A DNA stretch of 64,000 nt from Streptomyces sp. NBC_01460 (GTDB lineage Bacteria; Actinomycetota; Actinomycetes; Streptomycetales; Streptomycetaceae), in assembly GCF_036227405.1 (NCBI RefSeq), contig NZ_CP109473.1, positions 248,001-312,000 on the forward strand. The letters run 5' to 3'. The position numbers and the translations under genes are program-made. Of the stretch, positions 41,997-51,142 are shown piece after piece (within the stretch, counting starts at the first letter, position 1; each line of letters begins with the position of its first letter). The notes under the pieces were generated by a model. It was not told the origin of the DNA and ran no database searches. It worked only from the letters and a program-made list of their open reading frames with translations.

Positions 41997-42818
41997 ATGA
42001 GCACCTTCACCACCACTGACGGAACGGACATCTTCTACAAGGACTGGGGTACCGGCCGGCCGGTCGTCTTCAGCCACGGGTGGCCGCTGAACGCCGACGC
42101 CTGGGACGACCAGATGCACCTGGTCGCCTCGCACGGTTACCGGGCCGTGGCCCATGACCGCCGCGGCCACGGCCGGTCCGGCCAGCCGTGGCACGGCAAC
42201 GACATGGACACCTACGCCGACGACCTCGCCCAGCTGATCGAGCACCTCGACCTGCGCGACGCCGTACTCGTGGGTCACTCGACGGGCGGCGGCGAGGTGA
42301 CCCGGTACATCGGCCGGCACGGTACGGCCCGGGTCGGCAAGGCAGTGCTGCTGGGGGCGGTGCCCCCGCTCATGCTCCGGACCGACGCCAACCCGGAAGG
42401 CCTCCCGATCGAGGCCTTCGACACCATACGGGCGGGGGTGAGCACGGACCGGTCGCAGTTCTACGCCGACCTCAGCCTGCCGTTCTACGGCTTCAACCGT
42501 CCCGGCGCGACCGTCTCGCAGGGAGTCTCGGACGCGTTCTGGCTGCAGAGCATGCAGGTGGGTCTCAAGGGCGCGCTGGACTGCATCCGGGCCTTCTCCG
42601 AGACCGACTTCACCGACGACCTGGCCCGCTTCGACGTACCCACACTGATCGCCCACGGCGACGACGACCAGATCGTCCCCGTCGTCGCCGCGGGCCTGAA
42701 GTCCGCCGACCTCGTCAAGGACGCCACGCTCAAGGTGTACGAAGGCGCACCTCACGGCCTGGTGGGGTCGTTCCGGGAGCAGTTCGAGGCCGACCTTCTC
42801 GCGTTCCTGGCCGACTGA
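41997..42818 (+). CDS. Alpha/beta hydrolase, cofactor-free haloperoxidase type
   Basis: The 273-residue enzyme has the hallmark [20 protein letters not shown], where the nucleophile Ser lies in G-H-S-T-G-G-G, characteristic of non-heme chloroperoxidase/perhydrolase relatives. The remaining triad is Asp in [11 protein letters not shown] and His in [25 protein letters not shown] is the oxyanion strand. It may act as an esterase or perhydrolase; the substrate is unknown. AAGGGGAC before the ATG. It is followed by a second hydrolase gene 160 bases downstream. Confidence 0.9.
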   Translation: MSTFTTTDGTDIFYKDWGTGRPVVFSHGWPLNADAWDDQMHLVASHGYRAVAHDRRGHGRSGQPWHGNDMDTYADDLAQLIEHLDLRDAVLVGHSTGGGEVTRYIGRHGTARVGKAVLLGAVPPLMLRTDANPEGLPIEAFDTIRAGVSTDRSQFYADLSLPFYGFNRPGATVSQGVSDAFWLQSMQVGLKGALDCIRAFSETDFTDDLARFDVPTLIAHGDDDQIVPVVAAGLKSADLVKDATLKVYEGAPHGLVGSFREQFEADLLAFLAD

Positions 42819-42980
42819 GCACCCCCTCACCGCCCGGTCGTCGTGCCTCAAGGGCTGTCCCGGACCGGGCGTACGGCCTCACATCGCCCCGGCCTTCCCT
42901 CCTCGCCGACCGCTGTCCACTGCTCCGCATCCGCCCGCGTACACCACGCGGCACCCCACCCGACTCGCTCAGGGAGACCC

Positions 42981-43772
42981 ATGAAACCCGACACCATCCT
43001 CCTGATCCACGGCTTCTGGGTCACACCCCGCAGCTGGGAACAGTGGATCCCCTACTACCAGGCCAAGGGCTTCCGCGTGGTGGCCCCCGCCTACCCCGGC
43101 TTCGAGGTGGAGGTCGAGGCGCTCAACGCCGATCCGTCCCCCGTCGAGGCGCTCTCCGTCCCCTCGATCATCCAGGCGCTGGAGAAGCTGATCGACGAGC
43201 TCGGCACACAGCCGATCATCATGGGCCACTCCGCCGGCGGTGTCTTCACCCAGATCCTCCTCGACCACGGCTACGGGGCTGCGGGTGTCGCCATGAACTC
43301 CGCGCCCACCGAGGGCGTCGCGACAATCCCGCTCTCGCAGCTCAAGGCGACCTTCCCGGTGTTGAAGAACCCTGCCAACCGCCACCGGGCGGTCGGGTTC
43401 ACCTACGACCAGTGGCGTTACGCGTTCACGAACACCTTCCCCGAGGACCAGGCCCGCACCCTCTACGAGCGGTACCACATCCCTGCCTCCGGGCATGTGT
43501 TCTGGGGCAGCGCCCTGGCCAACATCCACCCCGGCCACGCCGACACGTACGTCGACTACCACAACGGGAGCCGGGCGCCCCTGCTGTTCGTCGCGGGCGA
43601 GAACGACCACCTCATGCCGCCGAGGATCCAGCGTTCCAACGCCAAGCACTACAAGGCGGACACGGTCACCGAGTTCGTCGAGTTCCCCGGCCGGTCCCAC
43701 CTGATGCCCGCCCAGCAGGGCTGGGAGGAGGTCGCGGACCACGCCCTGAACTGGGCACTGGACCACTCCTGA
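42981..43772 (+). CDS. Alpha/beta hydrolase
   Basis: A 263-residue alpha/beta hydrolase: ILLIHGFWVTPRSWEQWIPY, the nucleophile Ser in MGHSAGGVFTQILLD, the acid in LLFVAGENDHLMPP and the late His in PGRSHLMPAQQGW. The fold is of the lipase-like family, with a lid region containing HRAVGFTYDQWRYAFTNTFP. GGGAGA precedes the ATG. It may be co-transcribed with the haloperoxidase-type hydrolase upstream, and a terminator follows. Confidence 0.9.
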   Translation: MKPDTILLIHGFWVTPRSWEQWIPYYQAKGFRVVAPAYPGFEVEVEALNADPSPVEALSVPSIIQALEKLIDELGTQPIIMGHSAGGVFTQILLDHGYGAAGVAMNSAPTEGVATIPLSQLKATFPVLKNPANRHRAVGFTYDQWRYAFTNTFPEDQARTLYERYHIPASGHVFWGSALANIHPGHADTYVDYHNGSRAPLLFVAGENDHLMPPRIQRSNAKHYKADTVTEFVEFPGRSHLMPAQQGWEEVADHALNWALDHS

Positions 43773-43787
43773 CCGACGCGCCGGGTT

Positions 43788-43826
43788 CGGTCGGGCCCGC
43801 ACCTCCCGTGGGCGCGGGTCCGACCG
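43788..43826 (+). terminator. Hairpin after the hydrolase pair
   Basis: Stem of 13 bp with one mismatch (cggtcgggcccgc / gcgggtccgaccg), 13-base loop, starting 15 bases past the stop codon of the second hydrolase. Confidence 0.7.
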
Positions 43827-43943
43827 GTCTCGGCCCGCACCCGTCGATCGAGGGTCCCCGGACACCTCGACCGGATGTGCTCCGGCTGGGGCAGAAGACA
43901 TGGGTGCCATGCCTCTTGCCGGGAGGCGGTGTGAGCTGTTCTT

Positions 43944-44843
43944 GTGTACCCGCAGGTGACAGACGTGGGACAGGCCGGGGAATCCACCTCGGCCGACAGC
44001 CCCGCCTCGCCTCGCAGAGGAGTGGAGCCGGTGGCAGGGCAGGACGTACGGGGCGCACTGCCCGAGGGGCTGGCCGATGCGATACGCACGACGGCCGAGG
44101 ACATAGCGGAGCTGCTGCGCGGTGCCCCGGGCACCGGAGGTCCCGTGCCGGGGTCGGAGTGGACCGTGGGGGAAGCGGCGGCGCACCTCGCGCAGGCCAA
44201 CGCGTTGATGGCCGACATCGCGGCCGGACGTCCGCGCAGCCACGGTGACGGCACCCCGCAGAGCCTGGCCGAGGCCAACACGCGGGCCCTGGCCGCATTC
44301 GGGGAGCGCGATGCGAAGCCCTTGGCAGCGATGATCGAGGAGCAGGCAGGTGCCTACCTCGAGGCGGCGGCGGAGCATCCCTCCCAGGAGATGCTGATGA
44401 CGCCGCTGGGCCCGCTGACCCGCGAGGTACTCGGCTCGTACCTCCTGACGCACATGCTCGGCCACGGCCACGACCTGGCCCGCGCCCTGGGACGCCCGCA
44501 CATGGTCGCCCCGTCCAGGGCAGGGCTGGCCCTGCCCTTCATGATCGAGGTCATGCCCCGGGTGACCGACGCGAAGGCCACGGCAGGCCTGACCGCCTGC
44601 TACGCCGTCCGGCTGTGGGGCGGCAACCGGTTCGGGGTGACGTTCACCGACGGCACGGTGTCCGTGGACCGCCGGCCACCGGAGCGGCCGGACTGCACCC
44701 TCTCCATCGAGCCGGCGACGTTCCTTCTGATGGCGCTCGGCCGCTGTGCGCCGACGAGGGCGATGGCCAGGGGCCGGGTCTTTGCCTGGGGCCGCAAGCC
44801 GTGGATCGGGCCCCGCTTTCCCAGGTACTTCAAGGCTCCGTGA
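43944..44843 (+). CDS. Maleylpyruvate isomerase-type (DinB-like) and SCP2 protein
   Basis: A 299-residue protein with an N-terminal four-helix metal-dependent domain (TVGEAAAHLAQANALMADIA, then a His-rich segment YLLTHMLGHGHDLARALGRP) as in mycothiol-dependent maleylpyruvate isomerases, and a C-terminal SCP2/sterol-carrier-like domain (RFGVTFTDGTVSVDRRPPER, CTLSIEPATFLLMALGRCAP). The His ligands suggest a zinc-dependent thiol transfer role. The start is uncertain among several GTG codons, the longest (43944) being given. Confidence 0.82.
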   Translation: MYPQVTDVGQAGESTSADSPASPRRGVEPVAGQDVRGALPEGLADAIRTTAEDIAELLRGAPGTGGPVPGSEWTVGEAAAHLAQANALMADIAAGRPRSHGDGTPQSLAEANTRALAAFGERDAKPLAAMIEEQAGAYLEAAAEHPSQEMLMTPLGPLTREVLGSYLLTHMLGHGHDLARALGRPHMVAPSRAGLALPFMIEVMPRVTDAKATAGLTACYAVRLWGGNRFGVTFTDGTVSVDRRPPERPDCTLSIEPATFLLMALGRCAPTRAMARGRVFAWGRKPWIGPRFPRYFKAP

Positions 44844-44863
44844 GGGGGCAGGCCCCCGGAGCC
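44834..44863. terminator. Hairpin between convergent genes
   Basis: ggctccg ... cggagcc with an inner ggggg/ccccc stem spans the stop codon (44841-44843) of the plus-strand gene and ends 42 bases before the stop of the minus-strand gene. Likely a bidirectional terminator. Confidence 0.7.
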
Positions 44864-44904
44864 CGCATCGCCTCGCACGTGCGGTCCGGCCGCGGCAGTG
44901 TGGG

Positions 44905-46314
44905 TCAGTGCCGGTTGAGGAAGTGGAGTCGTTGCTGCGCCATCATCAGGTGCCGGCGGTCGAGAGCGGGCAGCGAGCTCAACAGCAGGATCAGTTCGGG
45001 GCCGCACTCCTGCGCCTTCGCGGAGTCCGTGATCTGCGTCCAGCAGTAGTGGGCGCTCCGGGCGGCGGCCAGGAGTTCGGGGGCATCCGACGCCTGCTGA
45101 GCGAGCCGGGTCCTTCCGGCTCCGGCCCACAGCTGCGTCGCGAGCAGCCAGTTGCCCGCCATCTTGGCGAGGTCGGCCCGGATCTCCGCCCACTGGGTGG
45201 CCTGCAGGGAGTTGTACCCGTTGGTCTGCAGGATGTGGTGCTCCCAGACCTGGGCCAGCTGAGCCGCCTCGTGGTGTCGTCCGGCCTGCGCGAGAGCGTG
45301 GATGTACGGGCGAGGATCCTGTTCCGGTTCCTGGACGAGCGCCGGGTCGGCCGGCAGCGGGGGCTGCGTCGGCAGGTGCCGCACCACGGATCGCGGAGCG
45401 GGGGCGACCTCGCGTCCCTGCTGAGGAACGGGAGGGACCGGGGCGTCTCCGGAAGCGTGGACCGCTGTCGGCGAGGATGAGGCGGGCTGGGCAGCCGGCT
45501 GGGTGGGGCGCGGCTCCTCCGGCTGCCCGGGCGCCGGCGTGCCGGTCTCCTCGTCGGCCGGACGCGGGCGAGGCATCCGTGCGGCGTTCTCCGCAAGCAG
45601 TCTCCGGAGCTCGGTCATGGATGGCTGGTCCGCCGAGGCCGTGAGACCGGGAGCCGAGGGGATGACCAGAGCGCCGGGCGGCAGTGCGGCGGCGGCCACG
45701 GTGAAAGCGTGCACCTGGGAGTTGGTCGGACGCCCGGGGCTGTGGCGCAGTTGCTGGATCCACTGCCGGGTGTACTCGCTGACGCCGGCGGTCCCGGAGA
45801 ATCCGGGCGGGGCCACCACACCGAAGACCTCTGCCGCCGTCGCGGCCGGCATCAGCGCGTACTCCTGGAGCAGGGGCCACGCTCCCTTGTCCGCCGCGAG
45901 GTCGAAGAGCACGGTGGTGAGCCCTCGGGGCCGATCGCGCAGCTCGGTGCCGAGCCACTCCCACGGCAGCGCCGTGTAGCGGGTGGTGGAGGCCGTGGTC
46001 TGGGAGAGCGCGAGGTAGAGCTGTCTGCCGCGGCGGTCGGTGGTGAGACGCCCCGAGAGGTAGACCAGCAGGGGTCCAGGGGTCGCTGCCGCTGCGCGGA
46101 GCCGGACCTGCAGGGCGTTCTGGTCGTGGATGCCGTCGAGATACGTCGTGTCGCTGGGCGCGCTGTTGCCCAGCAGGACAGAGGTGGGGAGGAGTGACAG
46201 CGCCGCGAGATTCGCGGACGGCAGGACCTGCACGGCCCGACGCCGGGTGGCGGCGTCGCCCGCGATCAGGAGTACATGCCCTCGTTGCTGCTGGTCCGCC
46301 CCGTTGATCTTCAT
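44905..46314 (-). CDS. Caspase-like fold and helical-repeat protein of unknown function
   Basis: The 469-residue protein begins with a Rossmann/caspase-like half (GHVLLIAGDAATRRRAVQVL, then LLVYLSGRLTTDRRGRQLYL and TTVLFDLAADKGAWPLLQEY), where strand-loop patterns resemble caspase hemoglobinase-fold peptidases, but the His-Cys dyad is not evident. A Pro/Gln/Thr-rich linker (about 265-350) leads to a C-terminal helical-repeat part (PYIHALAQAGRHHEAAQLAQ, QATQWAEIRADLAKMAGNWL). ATG at 46314 is chosen; upstream residues are low-complexity. It may be a scaffold or regulatory member of a conflict or signalling system. Confidence 0.7.
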   Translation of the reverse strand: MKINGADQQQRGHVLLIAGDAATRRRAVQVLPSANLAALSLLPTSVLLGNSAPSDTTYLDGIHDQNALQVRLRAAAATPGPLLVYLSGRLTTDRRGRQLYLALSQTTASTTRYTALPWEWLGTELRDRPRGLTTVLFDLAADKGAWPLLQEYALMPAATAAEVFGVVAPPGFSGTAGVSEYTRQWIQQLRHSPGRPTNSQVHAFTVAAAALPPGALVIPSAPGLTASADQPSMTELRRLLAENAARMPRPRPADEETGTPAPGQPEEPRPTQPAAQPASSSPTAVHASGDAPVPPVPQQGREVAPAPRSVVRHLPTQPPLPADPALVQEPEQDPRPYIHALAQAGRHHEAAQLAQVWEHHILQTNGYNSLQATQWAEIRADLAKMAGNWLLATQLWAGAGRTRLAQQASDAPELLAAARSAHYCWTQITDSAKAQECGPELILLLSSLPALDRRHLMMAQQRLHFLNRH

Positions 46315-46663
46315 ACAGGCACCGTACTCACACGAGGGAAGCCCCGGCAGGCAGGGCCGCCGAAGCGTACACCGCAGCGCGCTGTCATCGGACCCCTGCG
46401 TGGACATCGTGCCCGCTCCCCCACGGCCGGCATCGGCGGTTCCGCTCCTCCGCCCGGCAGCGGTCGGCTCGCGCCGCCCATCGTGGCCAGCGGCTCTGGG
46501 CAGCGCAAGGCCTGAGTCGGGTCTGGTCCGTGGCCCGGTGACGCAGCGAGGAACTCCTCCCGCTCGGCCGGGAGACGGTAGCCGGGCTTGCGGATCAGCC
46601 ATGGGGTTTGCAGGCTTCGCCACATATCAGCAGTCAGCAATCAGCAGGAAGGAAACGCCGGCC
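46315..46663. other. Divergent intergenic region
   Basis: About 350 bases between the caspase-like gene (-) and the Imm-5-like gene (+). No gene, hairpin or repeat is apparent beyond the AGGAAGGA ribosome site at its right end. Confidence 0.5.
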
Positions 46664-47179
46664 ATGATCCTCCCGAAGGTCAGGGATCCTCGTTTCGTGA
46701 CGATTCGCCGCGGTGGGACCCTCACCGACCCGGATCACCACCTCCTCGCCCTCTGGGCCGCAGCCTGCGCGGAGCACGTCCTTGATCTCTTCGAGTCGGC
46801 TCGGCCTGAGGACCCGAGGCCGCGCCGGGCGATCGGGCTTGCCCGCGCGTGGGTGCGTGGAGAGGTCGCGATGATGGAGGCACGGGCGGCGGGCGGCCAT
46901 GCGATGGGCGCGGCTCGAGACCTGCGTGGCGCCGCACGGCATGCCGCGTACGCCGCAGGCCAGGCCGGAGTCGTCGCCCACGTCGCCGCGCACGAACTCG
47001 GGGCTGCTGCCTACGCGATCAAGGCCGCACGCGCTGCCGCGCCACCGGGCGGCAGCCAGGCCTCAGGGCGACTCGAGTGCCAGTGGCAGCGCGACCAGCT
47101 CCCGGAGGCGATTCGCGAGGTCGTTCTTGATGATCAACGGTTGCGGAACGACATCTGCTGGTCGGTGTTCGACTGCTGA
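46664..47179 (+). CDS. Imm-5-like putative immunity protein
   Basis: A 171-residue protein dominated by Ala-rich helices: DPDHHLLALWAAACAEHVLD, RPRRAIGLARAWVRGEVAMM, and GAARHAAYAAGQAGVVAHVA then AAHELGAAAYAIKAARAAA. This pattern matches a family annotated as putative immunity protein (Imm-5-like). AGGAAGGA before ATG 46664. No toxin is recognisable next to it, but the neighbour at 44905 and the DUF1963-like gene downstream form a group of uncharacterised accessory genes. Confidence 0.78.
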   Translation: MILPKVRDPRFVTIRRGGTLTDPDHHLLALWAAACAEHVLDLFESARPEDPRPRRAIGLARAWVRGEVAMMEARAAGGHAMGAARDLRGAARHAAYAAGQAGVVAHVAAHELGAAAYAIKAARAAAPPGGSQASGRLECQWQRDQLPEAIREVVLDDQRLRNDICWSVFDC

Positions 47180-47403
47180 CAGCGCGTCGGTGTCCGCACC
47201 GTCCTCACGGAGCTGACAGGTGCCGGGTGTCTCGCGGTCTCCGTGCCCTCCCAGGCGTCCCACCGGCGTCTCGTCGCAGGGGTGCGGCCCCCTCGGTACA
47301 TCCCGCTTCGATCACCACCCGCTGCTCGTCCTCACCGGCGCCCAGGAGAAGCTTGACCTGCGCTGGACAGCATCGCCCTCTACCGTCATCGGAAGGCCTC
47401 CCC

Positions 47404-48483
47404 GTGCCCCGCACCACCCCGCCGCGTCCACTCGACGTGGAAGCGGCTTTCCCTGCCCTGGCAGCCCACCGGCGCACAACCACACGGCTGCACCCCCGTC
47501 ACGGCTCTCCCGGAGTGCGGGAGAGCTCGGTGGCGGGGCCTCTGTTGTGGCCTGCCGAGGAACCGTGGCCGGTGTGCACGGCTGTACACCCGAAGGACAC
47601 GGGCCACCTCCTCGCCGATGTGAGGCTGAGTCGTCGGATCCTGGAGGACTCCCAGGGGCGGGAGCGCACAGAGGACGAACAGCGTCTGCTCGACGGCATG
47701 AGCGAGGGCAGCCACGTCCCAGGGCTTCTTGACGACGATCCGTCGCCGCTGCTGGCCGTTGCCCAGTTGTACGCACGGGAGATCCCGGATCTCGTGGGAC
47801 CCGAGGGCCAGGACCTCCTGCAGGTCCTCTGGTGCCCCTTCGAGGCGCACGGCGCCGACCGCACCATCGACGTCGTACTGAAGTGGCGGCGTTCCGCCGA
47901 TGTCGGCGCCGTACTCACGCCGCAGCCCGAACCGCCGGTGGCAGGCCGGGCGGAGTGCGTGCCGACCATGTGCGTCATGCACCCGGAGCAAGTCGTGGAG
48001 CACGAGTACCTCGGGCTGCTGGACAAGGAGTTGCAGGAAGAGATCGACGAGTGGGAGGAGGGTCTCCTCGACGAGGAAGAAGAAGACGAGGTCGAACCGC
48101 TCTCGTCAGCGAGCCACGCGACGTATGAGGAGTACGCAGAGGCGATGGCCGTGGCCCAGGCTGCGGAGCCTGAGGAGATCGACTACATGAGCGATCTCTC
48201 GATCGCCCCTGGCTGGAAGGTCGGCGGCTTTGCTTCATGGCACCTGACCGACCCCGCTCCGGTCGACTGCGGGGTGTGCGGGGCCGCGATGCCGCCCCTG
48301 CTCACCGTGGACATGTGGGAATGTGACGGCGCCTCACGCAGCTGGCTGCCGATCGAGGACCGGGACTCCGGCCACGCCCCGCACGCGACCAACCCGACCG
48401 ACGTCTACCTCGGCCGCGGCCTGATGCGCGTACACACCTGCCCGGCCGATCCGGTTCACCCGCACCGGCTCAGCTTCCAGTAG
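47404..48483 (+). CDS. DUF1963-like protein, paralogue A
   Basis: A 359-residue cytosolic protein with the layout of DUF1963/YwqG-type proteins: a strand with AGPLLWPAEEPWPVC, LAVAQLYAREIPDL, an acidic insertion (EEGLLDEEEEDEVEPLSSAS) not seen in the paralogue, and DLSIAPGWKVGGFASWHLTD before CGVCGAAMPPLLTV. The CxxC may bind zinc. The C-terminus (LMRVHTCPADPVHPHRLSFQ) is shared with the paralogue at 51143. GTG start. Confidence 0.8.
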   Translation: MPRTTPPRPLDVEAAFPALAAHRRTTTRLHPRHGSPGVRESSVAGPLLWPAEEPWPVCTAVHPKDTGHLLADVRLSRRILEDSQGRERTEDEQRLLDGMSEGSHVPGLLDDDPSPLLAVAQLYAREIPDLVGPEGQDLLQVLWCPFEAHGADRTIDVVLKWRRSADVGAVLTPQPEPPVAGRAECVPTMCVMHPEQVVEHEYLGLLDKELQEEIDEWEEGLLDEEEEDEVEPLSSASHATYEEYAEAMAVAQAAEPEEIDYMSDLSIAPGWKVGGFASWHLTDPAPVDCGVCGAAMPPLLTVDMWECDGASRSWLPIEDRDSGHAPHATNPTDVYLGRGLMRVHTCPADPVHPHRLSFQ

Positions 48484-48603
48484 CCGCCCGGAATCCCCCT
48501 TTGAGGACACCGCCGGATCCGAGGTGTGGACCTCCTGGACGGAACGACCGGGACGATGTGCCGGGACCGATGAGTTTCCGGGGCGGGGCCGGTCTGTACG
48601 TGT

Positions 48604-49473
48604 ATGGAAACCTACACACTGGAGACCGCCGGGGCGGACCTCGTCTACGACGTTCGCCGTCCGTCGACGGCTGCTCACGAGCGTCCGCCGCTGCTGATGA
48701 TCGGGCAGCCCATGGACGCCACCGGATTCGCCGCGCTCGCGGCCCGCTTCCCCGAGCGGACGGTGGCCACCTACGACCCGCGAGGGCTCGGTCGCAGCAT
48801 CCGTAAGGACGGGCGGGTCGACCACAGACCCGAGACCCAGGCCGAGGACGTGCATGCCGTCATCGAGGCGCTCGGGGCCGGTCCTGTCGAGATGTTCGCC
48901 AGCAGCGGCGGCGCGGTCACCGCGCTCGCGGTCCTGGCGGCGTACCCGGGTGACGTGACCACTCTGGTCGCGCACGAGCCACCGCTCATCACGCTCACAC
49001 CGGACGGGCCGGCGGCCGTGCGGGCGCGGGCCCGCGTACGGGAAGCGTACGAGAAGCGGGGGTGGGAGGCGGGGATGGCGGCGTTCGTGACCATGACCTC
49101 GTGGGAGGGTGAGTTCACCGACGCGTACTTCGCTCAGCCGGATGCCGATCCCGCCGCGTTCGGGATGCCCACCGAGGACGACGGATCACGCGATGATCCG
49201 CTGCTGTCCGACCGGTCCTGGGCGATCAGCGACTACCGGCCGGACGTCGACGCGATCGCCACGGCTGCGACCCGCTTGGTGATCGCGGTGGGTGAGGAGT
49301 CCAAGGACGTGCAGACCGGGCGCACCTCCGTCGCGACCGCCGAGCTGCTCAGCCGGCGGGTGACCACCTTCCCGAGTCATCACGGCGGTTTCCTCGACGG
49401 GGAGTTCGGCTACCCGGGCAAGCCGGACGAGTTCGGGCATCGGCTGCGTGAGGTGCTCGACGGCGCCGGGTAG
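48604..49473 (+). CDS. Alpha/beta hydrolase
   Basis: A 289-residue hydrolase with nucleophile Ser in MFASSGGAVTALAVLA, oxyanion strand PPLLMIGQPMDATGF, and late residues SHHGGFLDGEFGYPGKPDEF. The acid is probably Asp in DPLLSDRSWAISDYRPDVDA or nearby. Lid insertion between residues 130 and 190. Likely an esterase-like enzyme of unknown substrate. It ends 130 bases before the convergent zinc-independent oxidoreductase, with a hairpin between. Confidence 0.87.
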   Translation: METYTLETAGADLVYDVRRPSTAAHERPPLLMIGQPMDATGFAALAARFPERTVATYDPRGLGRSIRKDGRVDHRPETQAEDVHAVIEALGAGPVEMFASSGGAVTALAVLAAYPGDVTTLVAHEPPLITLTPDGPAAVRARARVREAYEKRGWEAGMAAFVTMTSWEGEFTDAYFAQPDADPAAFGMPTEDDGSRDDPLLSDRSWAISDYRPDVDAIATAATRLVIAVGEESKDVQTGRTSVATAELLSRRVTTFPSHHGGFLDGEFGYPGKPDEFGHRLREVLDGAG

Positions 49474-49480
49474 GACGGAA

Positions 49481-49514
49481 CGCGCAGATACCGCCGGTAG
49501 GGCGGAACTGCGCG
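49481..49514. terminator. Bidirectional hairpin between convergent genes
   Basis: cgcgcag-ata-ccgcc-ggtag-ggcgg-aa-ctgcgcg: a 7-bp outer and 5-bp inner stem with a small internal loop, in the gap between the hydrolase (+) and the oxidoreductase (-). Confidence 0.7.
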
Positions 49515-49602
49515 ATCGGCGCCAGGTCGGTCTCGAGGGTACGGAACAGCGTGCCGTCGGTCCGGCCGCACGGCTTTCATGGCAGACGGAAGTCGCTGTG
49601 AG

Positions 49603-50631
49603 TCACAGGCATTCCTGAAGCCAGGGATCGAGCGCGTGCTTGCCGCATGTCTGGCCGGCTTCGAGTTGCTGCATCACTGACGCCCCCTCGGCCAGGGGGT
49701 GAACCTGAGGGGTGCCGGGCGGGTAGACGCCCTGAGCGATGAGTGACTCGATCTCGACGAGCAACGACCGGTAGAGGGACGGTGCCGCAACCGCCAGCGC
49801 ACCGATGTGCAGGCCCTTGAGCTGGACCTGGTGAGTGAAGACCAGGTCGTGCGTGGTCACGGTGGCGTCGCCGGAAGCGGCACCGAACACGACGACACGT
49901 CCGGTGAAGGGTTTGGTGACCGACAGGCTGGCCTCGAAGGTCGCCCGTCCCACCGACTCCAGGACCAGGTCGACCCCGCCGGTGAGGCGAGTGATCTCCT
50001 CCGCCAGATCGGGGCGTGCGCGGTCCAGGACTTGGTCGGCACCGAGTGCTCTGACGGTGTCGTGCTTGGCCGGTGACGCCGTGGCGATCACGCGTGCGCC
50101 GTAGTGGTGGGCGAGGCGGACGGCGGCCTGCCCCACGCCTCCGGCCGCGGCATGGACGAGGACCACCTCACCCGCCCTGATCTCACCCAACGGCTTCAGT
50201 GCCGCCAAGGCGGTGGCCCAGTTCAGCACCAGGCCGAGGGCTTCGGCGTCGCTCCAGCCGGCAGGCACGGTGAGTGCATCAGCGGCCGGCATCGTCATGT
50301 ACTGCGCGAAGGCGCCTGGTCCGGCTCCGACGACGTGGGTGCCGAGCGGAAGGGCGCTCTCGACGTCCGGGCCGACGCCCACGATCTCGCCCGCGGCTTC
50401 GAAGCCCGCCATGTACGGCGCCTGTGGACCTCCTTCGTACGTGCCATGGGTCTGCATGACGTCGGCGAAGTTGACCCCGGCGGCGCCCACGCGGATGAGG
50501 TACTCGCCGGGCCCCGGGGTGAGACGGAGCGGACCGGTCGTCAGGGTCAGGTCTTTCGGCCCTCGGTGCGACCGCTGGACCAGTGCCCGTGTCGTCCGAC
50601 CGTCGTTGCTCTTCTGCTCGTTGATCTCCAT
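49603..50631 (-). CDS. NADPH:quinone oxidoreductase family protein
   Basis: A 342-residue medium-chain dehydrogenase/reductase of the quinone-oxidoreductase branch: GPGEYLIRVGAAGVNFADVM, PLGTHVVGAGPGAFAQYMTM, and the nucleotide-binding AAAGGVGQAAVRLAHHYGAR, IATASPAKHDTVRALGADQV, VDLVLESVGRATF. The zinc ligands of alcohol dehydrogenases are absent. It likely reduces quinones or electrophilic aldehydes. It follows a MerR gene by 35 bases; its own start has no ribosome site, so it is probably leaderless and MerR-activated. Confidence 0.92.
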   Translation of the reverse strand: MEINEQKSNDGRTTRALVQRSHRGPKDLTLTTGPLRLTPGPGEYLIRVGAAGVNFADVMQTHGTYEGGPQAPYMAGFEAAGEIVGVGPDVESALPLGTHVVGAGPGAFAQYMTMPAADALTVPAGWSDAEALGLVLNWATALAALKPLGEIRAGEVVLVHAAAGGVGQAAVRLAHHYGARVIATASPAKHDTVRALGADQVLDRARPDLAEEITRLTGGVDLVLESVGRATFEASLSVTKPFTGRVVVFGAASGDATVTTHDLVFTHQVQLKGLHIGALAVAAPSLYRSLLVEIESLIAQGVYPPGTPQVHPLAEGASVMQQLEAGQTCGKHALDPWLQECL

Positions 50632-50639
50632 GAGCGAAA

Positions 50640-50670
50640 GGTAGGAGTTTCACACTTACGTCAAGGTCAA
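50640..50670 (-). promoter_or_regulatory. MerR-type promoter of the quinone oxidoreductase gene
   Basis: On the minus strand TTGACC (50670..50665) and a following TTGACG (50664..50659) lie upstream of CCTACC (50645..50640), with 19 bases between the first hexamer and it. Long spacers are typical of MerR-activated promoters. The -35 overlaps the MerR stop codon (50669..50667). Transcription would begin a few bases before the ATG at 50631. Confidence 0.45.
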
Positions 50671-51044
50671 GTGGCGGTCATGGGGCGGCGTGACCGAGCC
50701 TCCCGTAGGTAGGTGTCGAGTGCCGCTTGCTGATCGCTGAGAATGGCGATACGCGCGGCGAGGCGATCGCGGTGGCGCTGCACCTCGTGCAGGAACTCCG
50801 CGTGGTCCGCGTCCGTGCCGCCATCGGACCCGTCGGTGAGGCTCGGCAGGGCTTCCCTGATCAGTCGCACGGGCAGCCCGGACTCGAGCAGCGAGCGAAT
50901 GACGAGCACACGGTCGATGGTGGACCGGCAGTAGTCGCGGAACCCGTTGCTGAAACGACCGGGAACGATCAGGCCTTCATCTTCGTAGTGCCGCAACGAC
51001 CGCGCGCTCACGCCGCTGACCCTGGAAGCATCGCTGATCTTCAT
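50667..51044 (-). CDS. MerR-family transcriptional regulator
   Basis: A 125-residue MerR protein with the winged HTH (KISDASRVSGVSARSLRHYE, wing FSNGFRDYCR), then a dimerisation helix and a short C-terminus (DTYLREARSRRPMTAT) without a Cys cluster, typical of the SoxR/quinone- or electrophile-sensing branch. It lies 35 bases upstream of the quinone oxidoreductase gene and is probably its activator. Confidence 0.87.
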   Translation of the reverse strand: MKISDASRVSGVSARSLRHYEDEGLIVPGRFSNGFRDYCRSTIDRVLVIRSLLESGLPVRLIREALPSLTDGSDGGTDADHAEFLHEVQRHRDRLAARIAILSDQQAALDTYLREARSRRPMTAT

Positions 51045-51142
51045 ACCTGGTGACAACGCCCAGGCGCACCGCGATCTTCCCGCACTCATCGCAACGCAGG
51101 AACGACGTGATCAGGCGTCAACAGCCGTACCCCTCGCACCAT

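Noticed and set aside
42188..44248. Open frame of 686 codons on the plus strand overlapping three genes
   Set aside because: It is an alternative frame of the two hydrolase genes and of the maleylpyruvate isomerase-like gene, with an Arg/Pro/Gly-rich translation.
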